From contig JAQZBP010000005.1 of the NCBI GenBank assembly GCA_029237815.1, forward strand, positions 1-64,000: DNA of 64,000 nt, written 5' to 3'. Origin of the DNA: Moraxellaceae bacterium. Its GTDB lineage: Bacteria > Pseudomonadota > Gammaproteobacteria > Pseudomonadales > Moraxellaceae. Shown in pieces: positions 28,567 through 37,856 of this stretch. The notes beneath the pieces are model-generated. The model ran no database searches, had not been told where the DNA came from, and was given only the letters and a program-made list of their open reading frames with translations. Each line of letters opens with the position of its first letter. Within the stretch, counting starts at the first letter, position 1. The position numbers and the translations under genes were made by a program.

Positions 28567-30051
28567 ATGTCCGCCGAACAGTTCGCCACCCTGGCGTCAC
28601 AGGGCTTTAACCGCGTGCCCGTGGCCCGCGTCGTCCTCGCCGACCTCGATACCCCCCTTTCCGTCTACCTCAAGCTCGCCGATGCGCCCTTCAGCTACCT
28701 CTTCGAGTCCGTGCAGGGCGGGGAGCGCTGGGGCCGCTACTCCATGATCGGCCTGCCGGCGCGCACCGTGCTGACGGTGCGTGGCCACAGCGCGGTGGTC
28801 ACGAGCGACGGCGTCGAGGTCGAGCGTCATGATGTGGCCGATCCGCTTGCCTTCGTCGAGCAATTCCAGCAGCGCTACCGGGTGGCGCCGCTGCCGGGGC
28901 TGCCGAAATTCACCGGCGGCCTGGCCGGCTTCTTCGGCTACGACACCGTGCGCTACGTCGAGAAGAAACTGGCCGCCTGCAAGAAGCCCGACCCCATCGG
29001 CGCGCCCGACATCCAGCTCATGGTGTCGGAAGACGTGGTCGTCTTCGACAACCTGAAGGGCGAGCTTTTCCTCGTGACCCACGTCGACCCGGCGCACGCC
29101 GAGGCCGCCGCGGTGGCCTCGGCGCGTCTCGACGCCCTGGTCCTGCGCCTGCGCGCCTCGCTCGACACGCGCCCCATGCATGCGAGCGTGAAGAAGACCG
29201 TGGCCGAGGCGGACTTCGTCTCGAGTTACGGCGAGGGCCGGTTCAAGCAGGCCGTGGACCATATCAAGGGTTACGTGCTGGCCGGCGACATCATGCAGGT
29301 GGTGCCGTCGCAGCGCATGAGCGCGCCCTTCACGGCCTCGCCCATGCTGCTCTACCGTGCGTTGCGCCACCTGAACCCGTCGCCCTACATGTACTACATG
29401 CGCACCGATGAGCTGACCATCGTCGGCTCGTCGCCGGAAATCCTGGCGCGCATGGAAGACGGCGTGGTGAGCGTGCGTCCCATCGCCGGTACCCGCAAGC
29501 GCGGCGCCACGCCGGAGAAGGATGCGGCGCTGGAGGCCGAGCTCCTGGCTGACCCCAAGGAAATCGCCGAGCACCTGATGCTTATCGACCTCGGTCGCAA
29601 CGACGTCGGTCGCGTCGCGAAGACCGGCCAGGTGCGCGTCACCGAGAAGATGGTGGTGGAGCGCTACTCGCACGTCATGCACATCGTCTCCAACGTCGAG
29701 GCCAACCTGAAGCCGGGCGTCACCGCCATGGACGTGCTGCGTGCGACGTTGCCGGCCGGCACGCTCTCCGGCGCGCCCAAGGTGCGCGCCATGGAGATCA
29801 TCGACGAGCTCGAGCCCGTGAAGCGCGGCATCTACGGTGGCGCCGTGGGCTATCTCGGCTGGAACGGCAACATGGATACGGCCATCGCCATCCGCACGGC
29901 GGTGATCAAGGATGGCGTCATGCATGTGCAGGCCGGAGCCGGCGTCGTCGCCGACTCCGTGCCCGAACTCGAATGGCAGGAAACGCTGAACAAGGCCCGC
30001 GCGCTGATGCGCGCCGCCGAAGTCGCCACCAGCCATCTCGTCGAGGAATAA
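28567..30051 (+). CDS. trpE: Anthranilate synthase component I
   Basis: Converts chorismate to anthranilate using ammonia supplied by TrpG. It has 494 residues. Chorismate-binding motifs: [64 protein letters not shown] and [15 protein letters not shown]. The N-terminal feedback-binding region is present. Start is the ATG at 28567 ([16 protein letters not shown]); the ribosome-binding site AAGAGA is modest. The preceding 291-base gap (28276-28566) contains the candidate leader peptide; the rest shows GC-rich hairpins such as ACGGCA/TGCCGT and a T-run at 28423-28428 but no clear promoter. Confidence 0.98.
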   Translation: MSAEQFATLASQGFNRVPVARVVLADLDTPLSVYLKLADAPFSYLFESVQGGERWGRYSMIGLPARTVLTVRGHSAVVTSDGVEVERHDVADPLAFVEQFQQRYRVAPLPGLPKFTGGLAGFFGYDTVRYVEKKLAACKKPDPIGAPDIQLMVSEDVVVFDNLKGELFLVTHVDPAHAEAAAVASARLDALVLRLRASLDTRPMHASVKKTVAEADFVSSYGEGRFKQAVDHIKGYVLAGDIMQVVPSQRMSAPFTASPMLLYRALRHLNPSPYMYYMRTDELTIVGSSPEILARMEDGVVSVRPIAGTRKRGATPEKDAALEAELLADPKEIAEHLMLIDLGRNDVGRVAKTGQVRVTEKMVVERYSHVMHIVSNVEANLKPGVTAMDVLRATLPAGTLSGAPKVRAMEIIDELEPVKRGIYGGAVGYLGWNGNMDTAIAIRTAVIKDGVMHVQAGAGVVADSVPELEWQETLNKARALMRAAEVATSHLVEE

Positions 30052-30054
30052 GTC

Positions 30055-30636
30055 ATGTTGCTCATGCTCGATAATTACGACAGCTTCACCTACAACATCG
30101 TGCAGTACCTCGGCGAACTCGGCGAGGACGTGCGCGTCTATCGCAACGACGAGATCACTGTGGCCGATATCGAGAGACTGGCGCCGGCGCGCATCGTGAT
30201 CTCGCCCGGCCCTTGCACGCCGAACGAGGCAGGTATCTCGATGGAGGTGATCCGGCACTTTGCGGGCAAGATTCCGTTGCTCGGCGTCTGCCTCGGTCAC
30301 CAGTCCATCGGGCAGGTCTTCGGCGGCAGGGTGGTCCGCGCGCGCCAGGTCATGCACGGCAAGACCTCGCCCATCCACCATGCCGGCAAGGGCGTGTTCA
30401 CCGGTCTCAACAATCCGCTGACGGCCACGCGCTATCACTCGCTGATCATCGAGCGCGAGTCGCTGCCCGACTGCCTCGAGATCACCGCGTGGACCCAGCA
30501 CGAAGACGGCTCCCCGGACGAGATCATGGGCGTGCGCCACAAGACCCTGGCGGTGGAGGGCGTGCAGTTCCATCCCGAGTCCATCCTGACCGAGCAGGGC
30601 CACGAATTGCTCAAGAACTTCCTGGACGGGAAATGA
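30055..30636 (+). CDS. trpG: Anthranilate synthase component II (glutamine amidotransferase)
   Basis: Class I amidotransferase of 193 residues that supplies ammonia to Trp[20 protein letters not shown] is the family N-terminus. [15 protein letters not shown] holds the nucleophilic Cys and [11 protein letters not shown] the catalytic His and Glu. It may also serve PabB. GAGGA precedes the ATG, only 3 bases after the trpE stop; trpD follows after 1 base. Confidence 0.97.
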   Translation: MLLMLDNYDSFTYNIVQYLGELGEDVRVYRNDEITVADIERLAPARIVISPGPCTPNEAGISMEVIRHFAGKIPLLGVCLGHQSIGQVFGGRVVRARQVMHGKTSPIHHAGKGVFTGLNNPLTATRYHSLIIERESLPDCLEITAWTQHEDGSPDEIMGVRHKTLAVEGVQFHPESILTEQGHELLKNFLDGK

Positions 30637-30637
30637 C

Positions 30638-31696
30638 ATGACGACGACTCCCCTGGACATCCGCGCGGCGCTCGGTCGCGTCGTCGACCGCATCGACCTC
30701 TCGCTCGCTGAAATGCAGGATGTGATGCGCGCCATCATGACCGGCCAGTGCACCAACGCGCAGATCGCGGCCTTTCTCATCGGTTTGCGCATGAAGGGTG
30801 AATCGCTGGACGAGATCGAAGGCGCCGTGCGCGTCATGCGCGACCTGATGACGCCGGTCGATCTCGGCGACCTGAAGCACGTGGTCGACATCGTCGGTAC
30901 CGGCGGCGATGGTGCCAACCTCTTCAACGTATCGACGTCCGCCGCCATGGTCATCGCTGCCGCTGGCGGACATGTGGCCAAGCACGGCAATCGCGCGGTG
31001 TCTTCCAGCAGCGGTAGCGCCGACCTGCTCGCCGAGGCCGGCCTCAACCTGGGCCTCTCGCCGGCGCAGACCGCACGCTGCATCCGCGAAGTGGGCGTCG
31101 GCTTCCTGTTTGCAGTCAACCACCATGCCGCGATGAAGCACGCGATCACCGCGCGCAAGGAAGTCGGCCTGCGTACCCTGTTCAACATCCTCGGCCCCAT
31201 GACCAACCCGGCCGGCGTGAAGCGGCAGGTGATCGGCGTCTTCAACGGCAAGCTCTGCCGTCCGCTCGCCGAAGTGCTGCAGCGCCTCGGCAGCGAGCAT
31301 GTGCTGGTGGTGCATTCGCAGGACGGCCTCGACGAGTTCAGCCTGGCCGCGCCGACGCAGGTGGCCGAGCTGAAGAATGGCGGGATCACCGAATACACCG
31401 TGATACCCGAAGACCTTGGCCTGAAGAGCCAGAGCCTGATCGGCCTGACCGTGGACAGCGCGAAAGAGTCGCTGGCGCTGGTGCGCGATGCCCTGGGAAA
31501 GCGCCAGGGCGAACATGCCGACAAGGCCGCGGACACGATCGCCCTCAATGCCGGCGCCGGCATCTACGTGGCAGGTCTCGCCCGCGACCTGAAGCAGGGG
31601 GTTGCGCTGGCGCATGACCTGATCTGGTCCGGCCAGGCGCTGGAGAAGTTCGACACGCTGCGCGACTTCACGCGCGCGCTGGGCGAGGCGACGTAA
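30638..31696 (+). CDS. trpD: Anthranilate phosphoribosyltransferase
   Basis: Joins anthranilate with PRPP. It has 352 residues. Characteristic stretches: [56 protein letters not shown] and [20 protein letters not shown]. It directly abuts trpC with no gap, so trpG-trpD-trpC form one unit, as in Pseudomonas. Confidence 0.98.
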   Translation: MTTTPLDIRAALGRVVDRIDLSLAEMQDVMRAIMTGQCTNAQIAAFLIGLRMKGESLDEIEGAVRVMRDLMTPVDLGDLKHVVDIVGTGGDGANLFNVSTSAAMVIAAAGGHVAKHGNRAVSSSSGSADLLAEAGLNLGLSPAQTARCIREVGVGFLFAVNHHAAMKHAITARKEVGLRTLFNILGPMTNPAGVKRQVIGVFNGKLCRPLAEVLQRLGSEHVLVVHSQDGLDEFSLAAPTQVAELKNGGITEYTVIPEDLGLKSQSLIGLTVDSAKESLALVRDALGKRQGEHADKAADTIALNAGAGIYVAGLARDLKQGVALAHDLIWSGQALEKFDTLRDFTRALGEAT

Positions 31697-32497
31697 ATGG
31701 CGGTGCCGACGATTCTGCAGAAAATCCTCGATCGCAAGGTCGAAGAGGTGGTGGCGGGCCGCAAGCGCAAGAGCCTGGCCGACCAGGAGGACGCCGCCCG
31801 TCACGCCGACGCCGTACGCGGCTTCCAGCAGGCCATCGAGGACAAGGTCGTGACGGGAAGGCCCGGCGTCATCGCCGAGATCAAGAAGGCCTCGCCCAGC
31901 CAGGGCGTGATCCGTCCCGACTTCCGCCCCGCCGACATTGCACGCTCCTACGAGCAGGCGGGAGCCGCCTGCCTGTCCGTGCTCACCGATGCCGATTTCT
32001 TCCAGGGCGCCAATGCCTATCTGCAGCAGGCCCGCGACGCCTGCGCGCTGCCGGTGATCCGCAAGGATTTCCTCATCGATCCGTATCAGGTCGTGGAGGC
32101 GCGGGCGATAGCCGCCGATTGCGTGCTGCTAATCGTGGCGGCCCTGTCGGATGCCCAACTCAACGAGCTCAACGCCTGCGCCCGCGAGTTCGGCCTCGAC
32201 GTGCTGGTGGAAGTGCACGACGCCGACGAGCTGGAGCGCGCGCTGCCGCTCGAGGGCGCCCTGCTCGGTATCAACAACCGCAACCTCAAGACCTTCGAAG
32301 TCAGCCTCGACAACACACTGTGCCTGCTGGAGCGCATTCCGGCAGGTCGTCGCGTGGTCACCGAGAGCGGCATTCATACCCGCGCCGACGTTGCCCTGAT
32401 GCGCGACCACGATGTCCAGGCCTTCCTCGTTGGCGAAGCCTTCATGCGGGCCCCCGAGCCCGGCGAAAAGCTGGCGGAGCTGTTCTTCCCGGTCTGA
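31697..32497 (+). CDS. trpC: Indole-3-glycerol phosphate synthase
   Basis: Cyclises 1-(2-carboxyphenylamino)-1-deoxyribulose 5-phosphate. It has 266 residues and is a single-function TrpC, not fused to TrpF. Motifs: [59 protein letters not shown] and [12 protein letters not shown]. The trpF, trpB and trpA genes are not in the window, as expected for the split trp genes of pseudomonad-like bacteria. Confidence 0.98.
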   Translation: MAVPTILQKILDRKVEEVVAGRKRKSLADQEDAARHADAVRGFQQAIEDKVVTGRPGVIAEIKKASPSQGVIRPDFRPADIARSYEQAGAACLSVLTDADFFQGANAYLQQARDACALPVIRKDFLIDPYQVVEARAIAADCVLLIVAALSDAQLNELNACAREFGLDVLVEVHDADELERALPLEGALLGINNRNLKTFEVSLDNTLCLLERIPAGRRVVTESGIHTRADVALMRDHDVQAFLVGEAFMRAPEPGEKLAELFFPV

Positions 32498-32594
32498 TGC
32501 ACGCCCCCTGTTCAGTTGCAGTCCTGCAGTCGGCCCCGTAGCGTCGGACAGACGCAGGCAGGCGTCAGAACCTGCCGCGCTACGGGGGAACGAC

Positions 32595-34712
32595 ATGCAC
32601 GACGAAGGTCCTCGACAGCCTTCATGGCCGGCGCTCCTGCTGGTCATGGTGGCGACCGCCCTGACGCTGGCTGCGTCCCGATTCATCTCCGTCTCCGGCG
32701 ACGCCTCCTTCATCTGGCCTCCTCTCGGCATCGCCTTCGGCCTGATGCTGCACTGGGGCTGGCGCGCTCTCGCTGCCGTGAGCGGCGGTCTTGTGCTCTG
32801 GGTGGCGGCGACCGGGCAGGCGCTCCTGCTGCTGCCGCTGGCCACGCTCGAGCTGGTGACGGGCACCCTGCTGGCCGTCCAGGTCTATAGGCGCCTGCAG
32901 CGTGACGACGGCCGTGCACTGGCCAACACGTCACGCTTCTACTTTGCCGGCGCATTGGCCGGTGGCGCCCTGAGTGCGCTCGTCGGTGCCACGGGCTTTC
33001 ACCTCGCCGGGCTCTTTGCCGACGTGGCACTCACTCATCTCTTCCTCGTGTTCTGGGTGGCCGAGGCCATGGGTGTGCTGGTGCTGGCCGGCCTCACGCG
33101 TGCCATCGCCCGGGATGGCCTGGCCAGCCTGCGCGCGGACCGTGCCCTCGCCATGCGCTGGCTCCCGCTCTATGCCATCGTCTGCGGCATCTTCTGGCTG
33201 ACGCACTCAAGTCTCGAAGGCGTCGCGCTGCCACTGCTGGGTTTGCTCGTGGTCTGGCCGGCGATGCGCGCGCAGCCGGCCTTCCTCAGCCTGTCGGTGC
33301 TGCTCGTCACTGCCGCCATGATTGCGCTCGTGTTGGGCGTCGACGGCGCGCCCGGCAATCGCGATGTGCTGGAGCTCGTATTGCAGATCGCCGGCTTCGC
33401 GGTGCTGGCGCAGCTGCTGAACGCAGTGTCGCTGGAGCGTCGCCGCATGCTGGAGCGTGAGCGGGAAAGCGCGCGCAGCGACCTGCTGACCGGGCTCGCC
33501 AACGAGCGCGCCCTGCGCGAGCGCCTGTCGGCGTCAGGAGATGCCCCGCTGCTCATCGTGCGACTGGAAGACGTGAGTGGATTGACCGACCTCCTGGGGG
33601 CCGCGGCGGCGGAGGACGTCGAGTGCGCCCTTGCGCGTGAACTGCGTGGCCGTGCGTCGGAGGCAACCGTGGCGCGCCTCGGTCGTGGCCGCTATGCCAT
33701 CTTCCCGGCGGGGGACGGCATGGCGGCGGCCGAAACGCTGGCCGGCGCACTCTATGCCGCATGGAATGGCCGCGTGTTCCGCGGCGAAGCCGACCGCGTG
33801 GCGCTGCGCCCGACCGTTGCCGTGGTGATGGCCCGCGGCAACGCCGAGCAGGCGCTGCTGGCAGCCGATCTCGCCCTGGCGGTGGCAGTGGCGCACACCG
33901 GCGAGCGTATCGAGGCGGCGGCCGATACGGCGGACCTGATGCAGGCGCGCCGCGACCTGCTTCGCCGCCAGGAAGAGGTCAAGGAGGCGCTCGCCGAGCA
34001 GCGCCTCGTCCTGTACGCACAGCCTATCGTGCCGGCCAAGCCCGACGGTGGCGGACTGCATTGCGAAATACTGCTGCGCTTGCGCCAGGCGGACGGAACG
34101 ATCCAGGCGCCGGGCTATTTCTTTGGTGCCGCGGAGCGCGCCCGTCTTACCGGCGAAATCGACCGCTACGTGATCCGGCAACTGCTGGGGTGGCTGCGCG
34201 ATCATCCCGAGGCCATGGCCCGGCTCGGCAAGTGCGCCATCAATCTTACCGGCTGGTCGGCGAGTGATCCGACACTCGCCCCCTGGATACGCGAGCAGGT
34301 GCAGTTGCATGAGGTGCCGCCGGAGAAACTCTGCTTCGAGATCACCGAGTCACAGGCTATCGCCAGTCGCGAGGTCGCCAGCCGGCTCATCGAATCCCTG
34401 CGCGCCATGGGCTCCAGTGTGTCGCTCGACGATTTCGGTACCGGACTCGCAACCTTCGACTATCTGAAGAGTTTTCCCTTCGACTATCTGAAGATAGATG
34501 GTGCCTTCGTGCGGGCCTTGCCGGAGTCGCCGGTCGATCAGGCCATCGTGCAATCCATCGTTGCCGTGGCGCGGACCATGGGCTTGCAGACGATCGCCGA
34601 GTTCGTCGAGAACGAGCGTATCGTGCAGGCGCTGCGGGGCTATGGCGTCGACTACCTGCAGGGCTACGGCGTCGGCAAGCCGGTGCCGCTGGCGGAGGTT
34701 TTCAACATGTGA
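32595..34712 (+). CDS. Membrane c-di-GMP phosphodiesterase with degenerate GGDEF and EAL domains
   Basis: Protein of 705 residues. The N-terminal 270 residues are hydrophobic with about eight membrane segments, MASE1-like in appearance. A GGDEF-type domain follows (SDLLTGLANERALRER), but the signature is GRGRY at about 363-367, so cyclase activity is unlikely. The C-terminal EAL domain looks intact: EILLR starting at Glu491, NLTGWSASDP, FEITESQA, DDFGTG at 612-617, DYLKIDGAFVR, TIAEFVEN and QGYGVGKP. The likely activity is hydrolysis of c-di-GMP at the inner membrane. The ATG at 32595 has GGGGGAA upstream. It lies between trpC and the crp-type regulator and ends in a terminator. Confidence 0.88.
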   Translation: MHDEGPRQPSWPALLLVMVATALTLAASRFISVSGDASFIWPPLGIAFGLMLHWGWRALAAVSGGLVLWVAATGQALLLLPLATLELVTGTLLAVQVYRRLQRDDGRALANTSRFYFAGALAGGALSALVGATGFHLAGLFADVALTHLFLVFWVAEAMGVLVLAGLTRAIARDGLASLRADRALAMRWLPLYAIVCGIFWLTHSSLEGVALPLLGLLVVWPAMRAQPAFLSLSVLLVTAAMIALVLGVDGAPGNRDVLELVLQIAGFAVLAQLLNAVSLERRRMLERERESARSDLLTGLANERALRERLSASGDAPLLIVRLEDVSGLTDLLGAAAAEDVECALARELRGRASEATVARLGRGRYAIFPAGDGMAAAETLAGALYAAWNGRVFRGEADRVALRPTVAVVMARGNAEQALLAADLALAVAVAHTGERIEAAADTADLMQARRDLLRRQEEVKEALAEQRLVLYAQPIVPAKPDGGGLHCEILLRLRQADGTIQAPGYFFGAAERARLTGEIDRYVIRQLLGWLRDHPEAMARLGKCAINLTGWSASDPTLAPWIREQVQLHEVPPEKLCFEITESQAIASREVASRLIESLRAMGSSVSLDDFGTGLATFDYLKSFPFDYLKIDGAFVRALPESPVDQAIVQSIVAVARTMGLQTIAEFVENERIVQALRGYGVDYLQGYGVGKPVPLAEVFNM

Positions 34713-34716
34713 AAAC

Positions 34717-34746
34717 GAAGAAGCCCGCGTAAAGGCGGGCTTCTTG
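34717..34746. terminator. Terminator between EAL gene and crp
   Basis: GAAGAAGCCCGC, loop GTAAAG, GCGGGCTTCTTG between convergent genes. The T-tract is interrupted, so strength is uncertain, but the stem is perfect. Confidence 0.75.
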
Positions 34747-34765
34747 CTGTGGCGGCGTGGCAGCG

Positions 34766-35401
34766 TCAGCGGGTGCCGTACACCACCATGGTCTTGCCTT
34801 TCACCGAGATCAGCCCCTGTTCCTCCAGGGACTTCAGCACGCGGCCGACCATTTCGCGCGAGCAGCCGACGATGCGGCCGATTTCCTGGCGCGTGATCTT
34901 GATCTGCATGCCGTCCGGATGCGTCATGGCGTCCGGCTGCTTGCAGAGATCGAGAAGGGCGCGCGCGACGCGGCCGGTGACGTCGAGGAAGGCAAGGTCG
35001 CCCACCTTGCGCGTGGTGGCGCGCAGGCGACCCGCGAGCTGGGCGGAGAGGGCGAAGATGAGGCCGCCATCCTGCCGCGCCAGTTCCTTGAATTTCTGGT
35101 AGCTGATCTCGGCCACTTCGCAGGGCGTCTTGGCCTTGATCCACGCGGAGCGCACGGGCTTGTCCTCGAACAGACCCATCTCTCCGAAAAAGTCCCCGGC
35201 GTTCAGATACGCCACCACCATCTCGCGACCTTCGTCGTCCTCGATAACGACCGAGACCGCCCCGGAGATGATGAAATAAAGCGTGTCGCCCGCGTCCCCG
35301 GCATAGATAATCGTGCTGCGCGCCGGGTATTTGCGGCGGTGGCACTGGTCCAGGAATGCATTGATATTGGGAACGTGAGCGTTGACCGGCATGCGGGCCA
35401 T
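34766..35401 (-). CDS. crp: CRP/FNR-family regulator, Vfr/Clp type
   Basis: Cyclic-nucleotide-responsive transcription factor of 211 residues. The cyclic-nucleotide domain shows [20 protein letters not shown] and the pocket [19 protein letters not shown]. The C-terminal helix-turn-helix is [20 protein letters not shown]. It resembles Pseudomonas Vfr (cAMP) and Xanthomonas Clp (c-di-GMP); which ligand applies cannot be told by eye. AGAGGA precedes the ATG. The trpGDC-crp-OsmC order matches Pseudomonas. A lone TGTGAT half-site lies in the divergent gap but is not enough to claim autoregulation. Confidence 0.93.
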   Translation of the reverse strand: MARMPVNAHVPNINAFLDQCHRRKYPARSTIIYAGDAGDTLYFIISGAVSVVIEDDEGREMVVAYLNAGDFFGEMGLFEDKPVRSAWIKAKTPCEVAEISYQKFKELARQDGGLIFALSAQLAGRLRATTRKVGDLAFLDVTGRVARALLDLCKQPDAMTHPDGMQIKITRQEIGRIVGCSREMVGRVLKSLEEQGLISVKGKTMVVYGTR

Positions 35402-35534
35402 GGCTGCGTCCTCTGTAAGCAGTTATGGTTATAAGGCTCGACCATAGCACAGGACTTGGACGGGGTTAACCGCCGTAATGTGATGCAGTGCCGGTTTCTG
35501 AGCGGCGCGGCCAATGACTGATTGTGGGGGAATG

Positions 35535-35966
35535 ATGAAAGCGAGGGTGAAGTGGGTCGAAGACGTGATGTTCGTGACCGAGTCCGGTAGCGGGCACTCG
35601 ATGGTGGTGGACGGCGCTCCCGAGTACGGTGGCCGCAACATGGGGCCGCGTCCCATGGAGCTGCTGCTGATGGGGCTCGGCGGCTGCACCTCTTTCGACG
35701 TCGTCACCATCCTGAAAAAGGCGAGGCAGGACGTCACCTCCTGCGTGGCCGAGCTCTCCGCTGAACGCGCCGACGCGGTGCCGGCCGTATTCACCCGCAT
35801 TCACGTGCATTTCGTGGTGAAGGGTCGGGGCCTCAAGGAGGCGCAGGTAAAGAAGGCGGTGGACCTGTCCTCTGACAAGTATTGCTCGGCCTCCATCATG
35901 CTGGGGCAGGCGGGTGTGGTGATCACCCACGATTTCGAGATCGTCGAAGAAGGGGAGGCGAAGTGA
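35535..35966 (+). CDS. OsmC/Ohr-family protein (YhfA-like)
   Basis: Protein of 143 residues with an OsmC fold and two conserved Cys: LGGCTSFDVVTILKKARQDV and DKYCSASIMLGQAG, which in the family form the peroxidatic pair. The family reduces organic peroxides, but YhfA-type members are poorly characterised. The start is chosen at the second of two adjacent ATGs (35532 or 35535), because GGGGG is then 4 bases away. It is divergent from crp. The stop overlaps the next gene's GTG by 4 bases. Confidence 0.88.
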   Translation: MKARVKWVEDVMFVTESGSGHSMVVDGAPEYGGRNMGPRPMELLLMGLGGCTSFDVVTILKKARQDVTSCVAELSAERADAVPAVFTRIHVHFVVKGRGLKEAQVKKAVDLSSDKYCSASIMLGQAGVVITHDFEIVEEGEAK

Positions 35967-36589
35967 ACGCTAGGCTGTTCGTTTACCTGCTCCTGTCGGT
36001 GCTGCTGTCCGGCTGCCAGCATTTCTCCGCCACCCGCGTGGAGGAGGTGACCAGCCAGCGTCCCTCGCAGGTGACCCTGCAGAAGCTCCTTCTGGTCGGC
36101 ATCACCACGACGTCCGCGGTGCAGGCGACGATGGAGAAGGAGTTCGCCCGCCAGCTCGGCGAGCGCTATCAGGTGGTGCTGGCCAGCCAGTGGTATCCCG
36201 GCGAGAAGCAGCCGCTGCGCGATGAAGTGGTGGCCCGCATGAAGGCGGAAGGGGTCACGGGCGTACTGGCGGTGCGTCTGCTGAGCTACGAAGTTGCGAG
36301 TGATACGCAGCCGGCGTCGGCTTTTTCCCTGTACTCGCCCGGCCGTACACCAGGGGCGCGTGTCGGCTGGGATCAGGATCCGTGGGTTGCCGGGTCCGGG
36401 CCGATGGGCGAAGCGCCGGTGGCGGTGGAGGGCAATGCCATGGTCGAGAGTCGTCTGTATGACGTGGCGTCGGGCAAGGTCGTCTGGGAGGCGCGGTCGC
36501 GTACCGTGCACAGGGGAAATGCGGAAAAGGAACTTGAAGGCTTTGTGTTCAGCATCTTGCAGCAGTTGCGCAAGAGCGGCTGGCACTGA
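35963..36589 (+). CDS. Lipoprotein of unknown function
   Basis: Protein of 208 residues with a lipoprotein signal: MNARLFVYLLLSVLLSGC, Cys about residue 18. The mature part has LLLVGITTTSAVQATMEKEF, ARQLGERYQVVLASQ and YDVASGKVVWEARSR, resembling outer-membrane lipoproteins of the DUF4136/CsgG-like type that combine a GTTP-like opening with a VWEA strand; I cannot assign a function. The GTG at 35963 overlaps the OsmC stop (GTGA) and has GGGGAGG upstream. In Pseudomonas speD follows the OsmC gene at this point; here this lipoprotein takes that place. Confidence 0.8.
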   Translation: MNARLFVYLLLSVLLSGCQHFSATRVEEVTSQRPSQVTLQKLLLVGITTTSAVQATMEKEFARQLGERYQVVLASQWYPGEKQPLRDEVVARMKAEGVTGVLAVRLLSYEVASDTQPASAFSLYSPGRTPGARVGWDQDPWVAGSGPMGEAPVAVEGNAMVESRLYDVASGKVVWEARSRTVHRGNAEKELEGFVFSILQQLRKSGWH

Positions 36590-36600
36590 GTCGTGACGTG

Positions 36601-36636
36601 AAATGAAAACGGCGCCTGCGGGCGCCGTTTTCATTT
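36601..36636. terminator. Bidirectional terminator between lipoprotein gene and coq7
   Basis: AAATGAAAACGGCGCC, loop TGCG, GGCGCCGTTTTCATTT: a 16-bp perfect inverted repeat with A/T flanks between convergent genes. Confidence 0.92.
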
Positions 36637-36655
36637 CGGTCAGGAGCGAACGGGC

Positions 36656-37294
36656 TTAGAGGCGATAGGTCAGCGTGGTCATGAGCTTTGCGGTGAGAGT
36701 CATCAGTGTGCGAACCGGCGGAGGCAGCTCCGCGGCGCCGGCTCGCTGCGCCATCTGCATGTGCTGCGCCTCGTCGTAGTGCATCTGCTTGAGGATGGCG
36801 TGGGTCTTTTCGTCCTGCGCCGTGACGCGCTCCATATGGCCCTGCAGGTGCGAGCAGACCTGCTTCTCCGTTTCCGCGACGAAGCCGAGGCTCCACTTGT
36901 CACCGGCAAGGCCTGCGGCGGCGCCGATGCCGAAGGACAGCCCGTACCACAGCGGGTTCAGGTAGCTGGTATGTGAGCCCAGTTCGGTCACGCGCTGCTC
37001 GCACCAGGCCAGGTGGTCTTCTTCCTCGCGGGCGGCGCGTTCCATTTCTTCGCGCACGTCCGGCAGGCGCGCGGTCAGCGCCTGCCCCTGGTACAGCGCC
37101 TGTGCGCACACTTCGCCGGTGTGGTTGATGCGCATGAGGCCGGCCGCATGGCGCCGGTCCTCCGCGCTCAGCGTGGCTTCGGAGTGCTCGCCGGCGGGGT
37201 TCGCGCGCTGCGCGTGCATGGCCTGGGGCGTGACGGTACGCAGGGCCTTGTCGGCCTCGGTGATGAGTCGGTCGATCAGTGAATAGCGACGCAT
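36656..37294 (-). CDS. coq7: Demethoxyubiquinone hydroxylase
   Basis: Di-iron monooxygenase that hydroxylates demethoxyubiquinone near the end of ubiquinone synthesis. It has 212 residues. The ligand set is visible: [33 protein letters not shown] and [11 protein letters not shown], the ExxH-type motifs of the Coq7 ferritin-like fold. It begins [15 protein letters not shown]. It lies 25 bases after the HIT gene on the same strand, an arrangement shared with Pseudomonas. Confidence 0.96.
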   Translation of the reverse strand: MRRYSLIDRLITEADKALRTVTPQAMHAQRANPAGEHSEATLSAEDRRHAAGLMRINHTGEVCAQALYQGQALTARLPDVREEMERAAREEEDHLAWCEQRVTELGSHTSYLNPLWYGLSFGIGAAAGLAGDKWSLGFVAETEKQVCSHLQGHMERVTAQDEKTHAILKQMHYDEAQHMQMAQRAGAAELPPPVRTLMTLTAKLMTTLTYRL

Positions 37295-37319
37295 GACGGT
37301 TTCCTGAGAAGGGGCTTGC

Positions 37320-37661
37320 TCAGCCCGGGGGCCAGCCGAGATGGCGGCCGCCCAGCAGGTGCAGGTGGATGTGGTAGACGCTCTGTCCGCCGTCGGCGTT
37401 GCAGTTCATGGCCACGCGGTAGCCGCTTTCATCCACGCCCAGCTCCTTTGCGAGATGGGTGGCCGTCGCGACCAGCTCGCCGAGGATGGCACTCTCCTCG
37501 GGCGGCACGTGGTTCAGGGTGTTGTAGTGCGCCTTGGGGATGACGAGGACATGAGTGGGAGCCTGCGGGAAGAGGTCGTGGAAGGCGATCACGCGCTCGT
37601 TCTCGAAGGCCACCCGGGCGGGTATTTCCTTCTGGGCGATCTTGCAGAAGATGCAGTCCAT
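37320..37661 (-). CDS. HIT-family nucleotide hydrolase (HinT type)
   Basis: Purine nucleoside phosphoramidase-like protein of 113 residues. [20 protein letters not shown] is the usual N-terminus with paired Cys, [20 protein letters not shown] follows, and the histidine triad is HIHLHLLGG near the C-terminus. It is upstream of coq7 and probably co-transcribed. The natural substrate is unknown. Confidence 0.95.
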   Translation of the reverse strand: MDCIFCKIAQKEIPARVAFENERVIAFHDLFPQAPTHVLVIPKAHYNTLNHVPPEESAILGELVATATHLAKELGVDESGYRVAMNCNADGGQSVYHIHLHLLGGRHLGWPPG

Positions 37662-37819
37662 CGTGGCAGTCTCGGTCGGTGGTTGCCGCTTATTCTAGCG
37701 GCTCACGGCGCCTTTTTTCAGGTCGGCAGGGCGCTGCCGGTCAAGTTTCCGGATAGGGCCCCAGGCATTTTTCTCCGCGGCGGGCTGCTCGCGGTCATAG
37801 GAAATTACGGCTATGCCCG

Positions 37820-37825
37820 TATAAT
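37820..37825 (+). promoter_or_regulatory. Candidate -10 element for the PP-loop gene
   Basis: A perfect TATAAT sits 32 bases before the ATG at 37857, in a 195-base gap divergent from the HIT gene. The matching -35 position (near 37797-37802) is poor, so this is tentative. Confidence 0.35.
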
Positions 37826-37856
37826 GCGCGGCCTGTTTCGCCGCATCCCTGTCGCC

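Noticed and set aside
28597..31563. A 988-codon open frame on the minus strand across trpE, trpG and trpD.
   Set aside because: It is exactly antisense to three well-recognised trp genes, has the His/Asp/Ala/Val-rich composition of a GC-rich shadow frame, and no ribosome-binding site or family motif.
35479..35495. A TGTGAT sequence in the crp-OsmC gap that could be a CRP site.
   Set aside because: Only the left half-site is present; the right half does not match TCACA, so autoregulation cannot be claimed.
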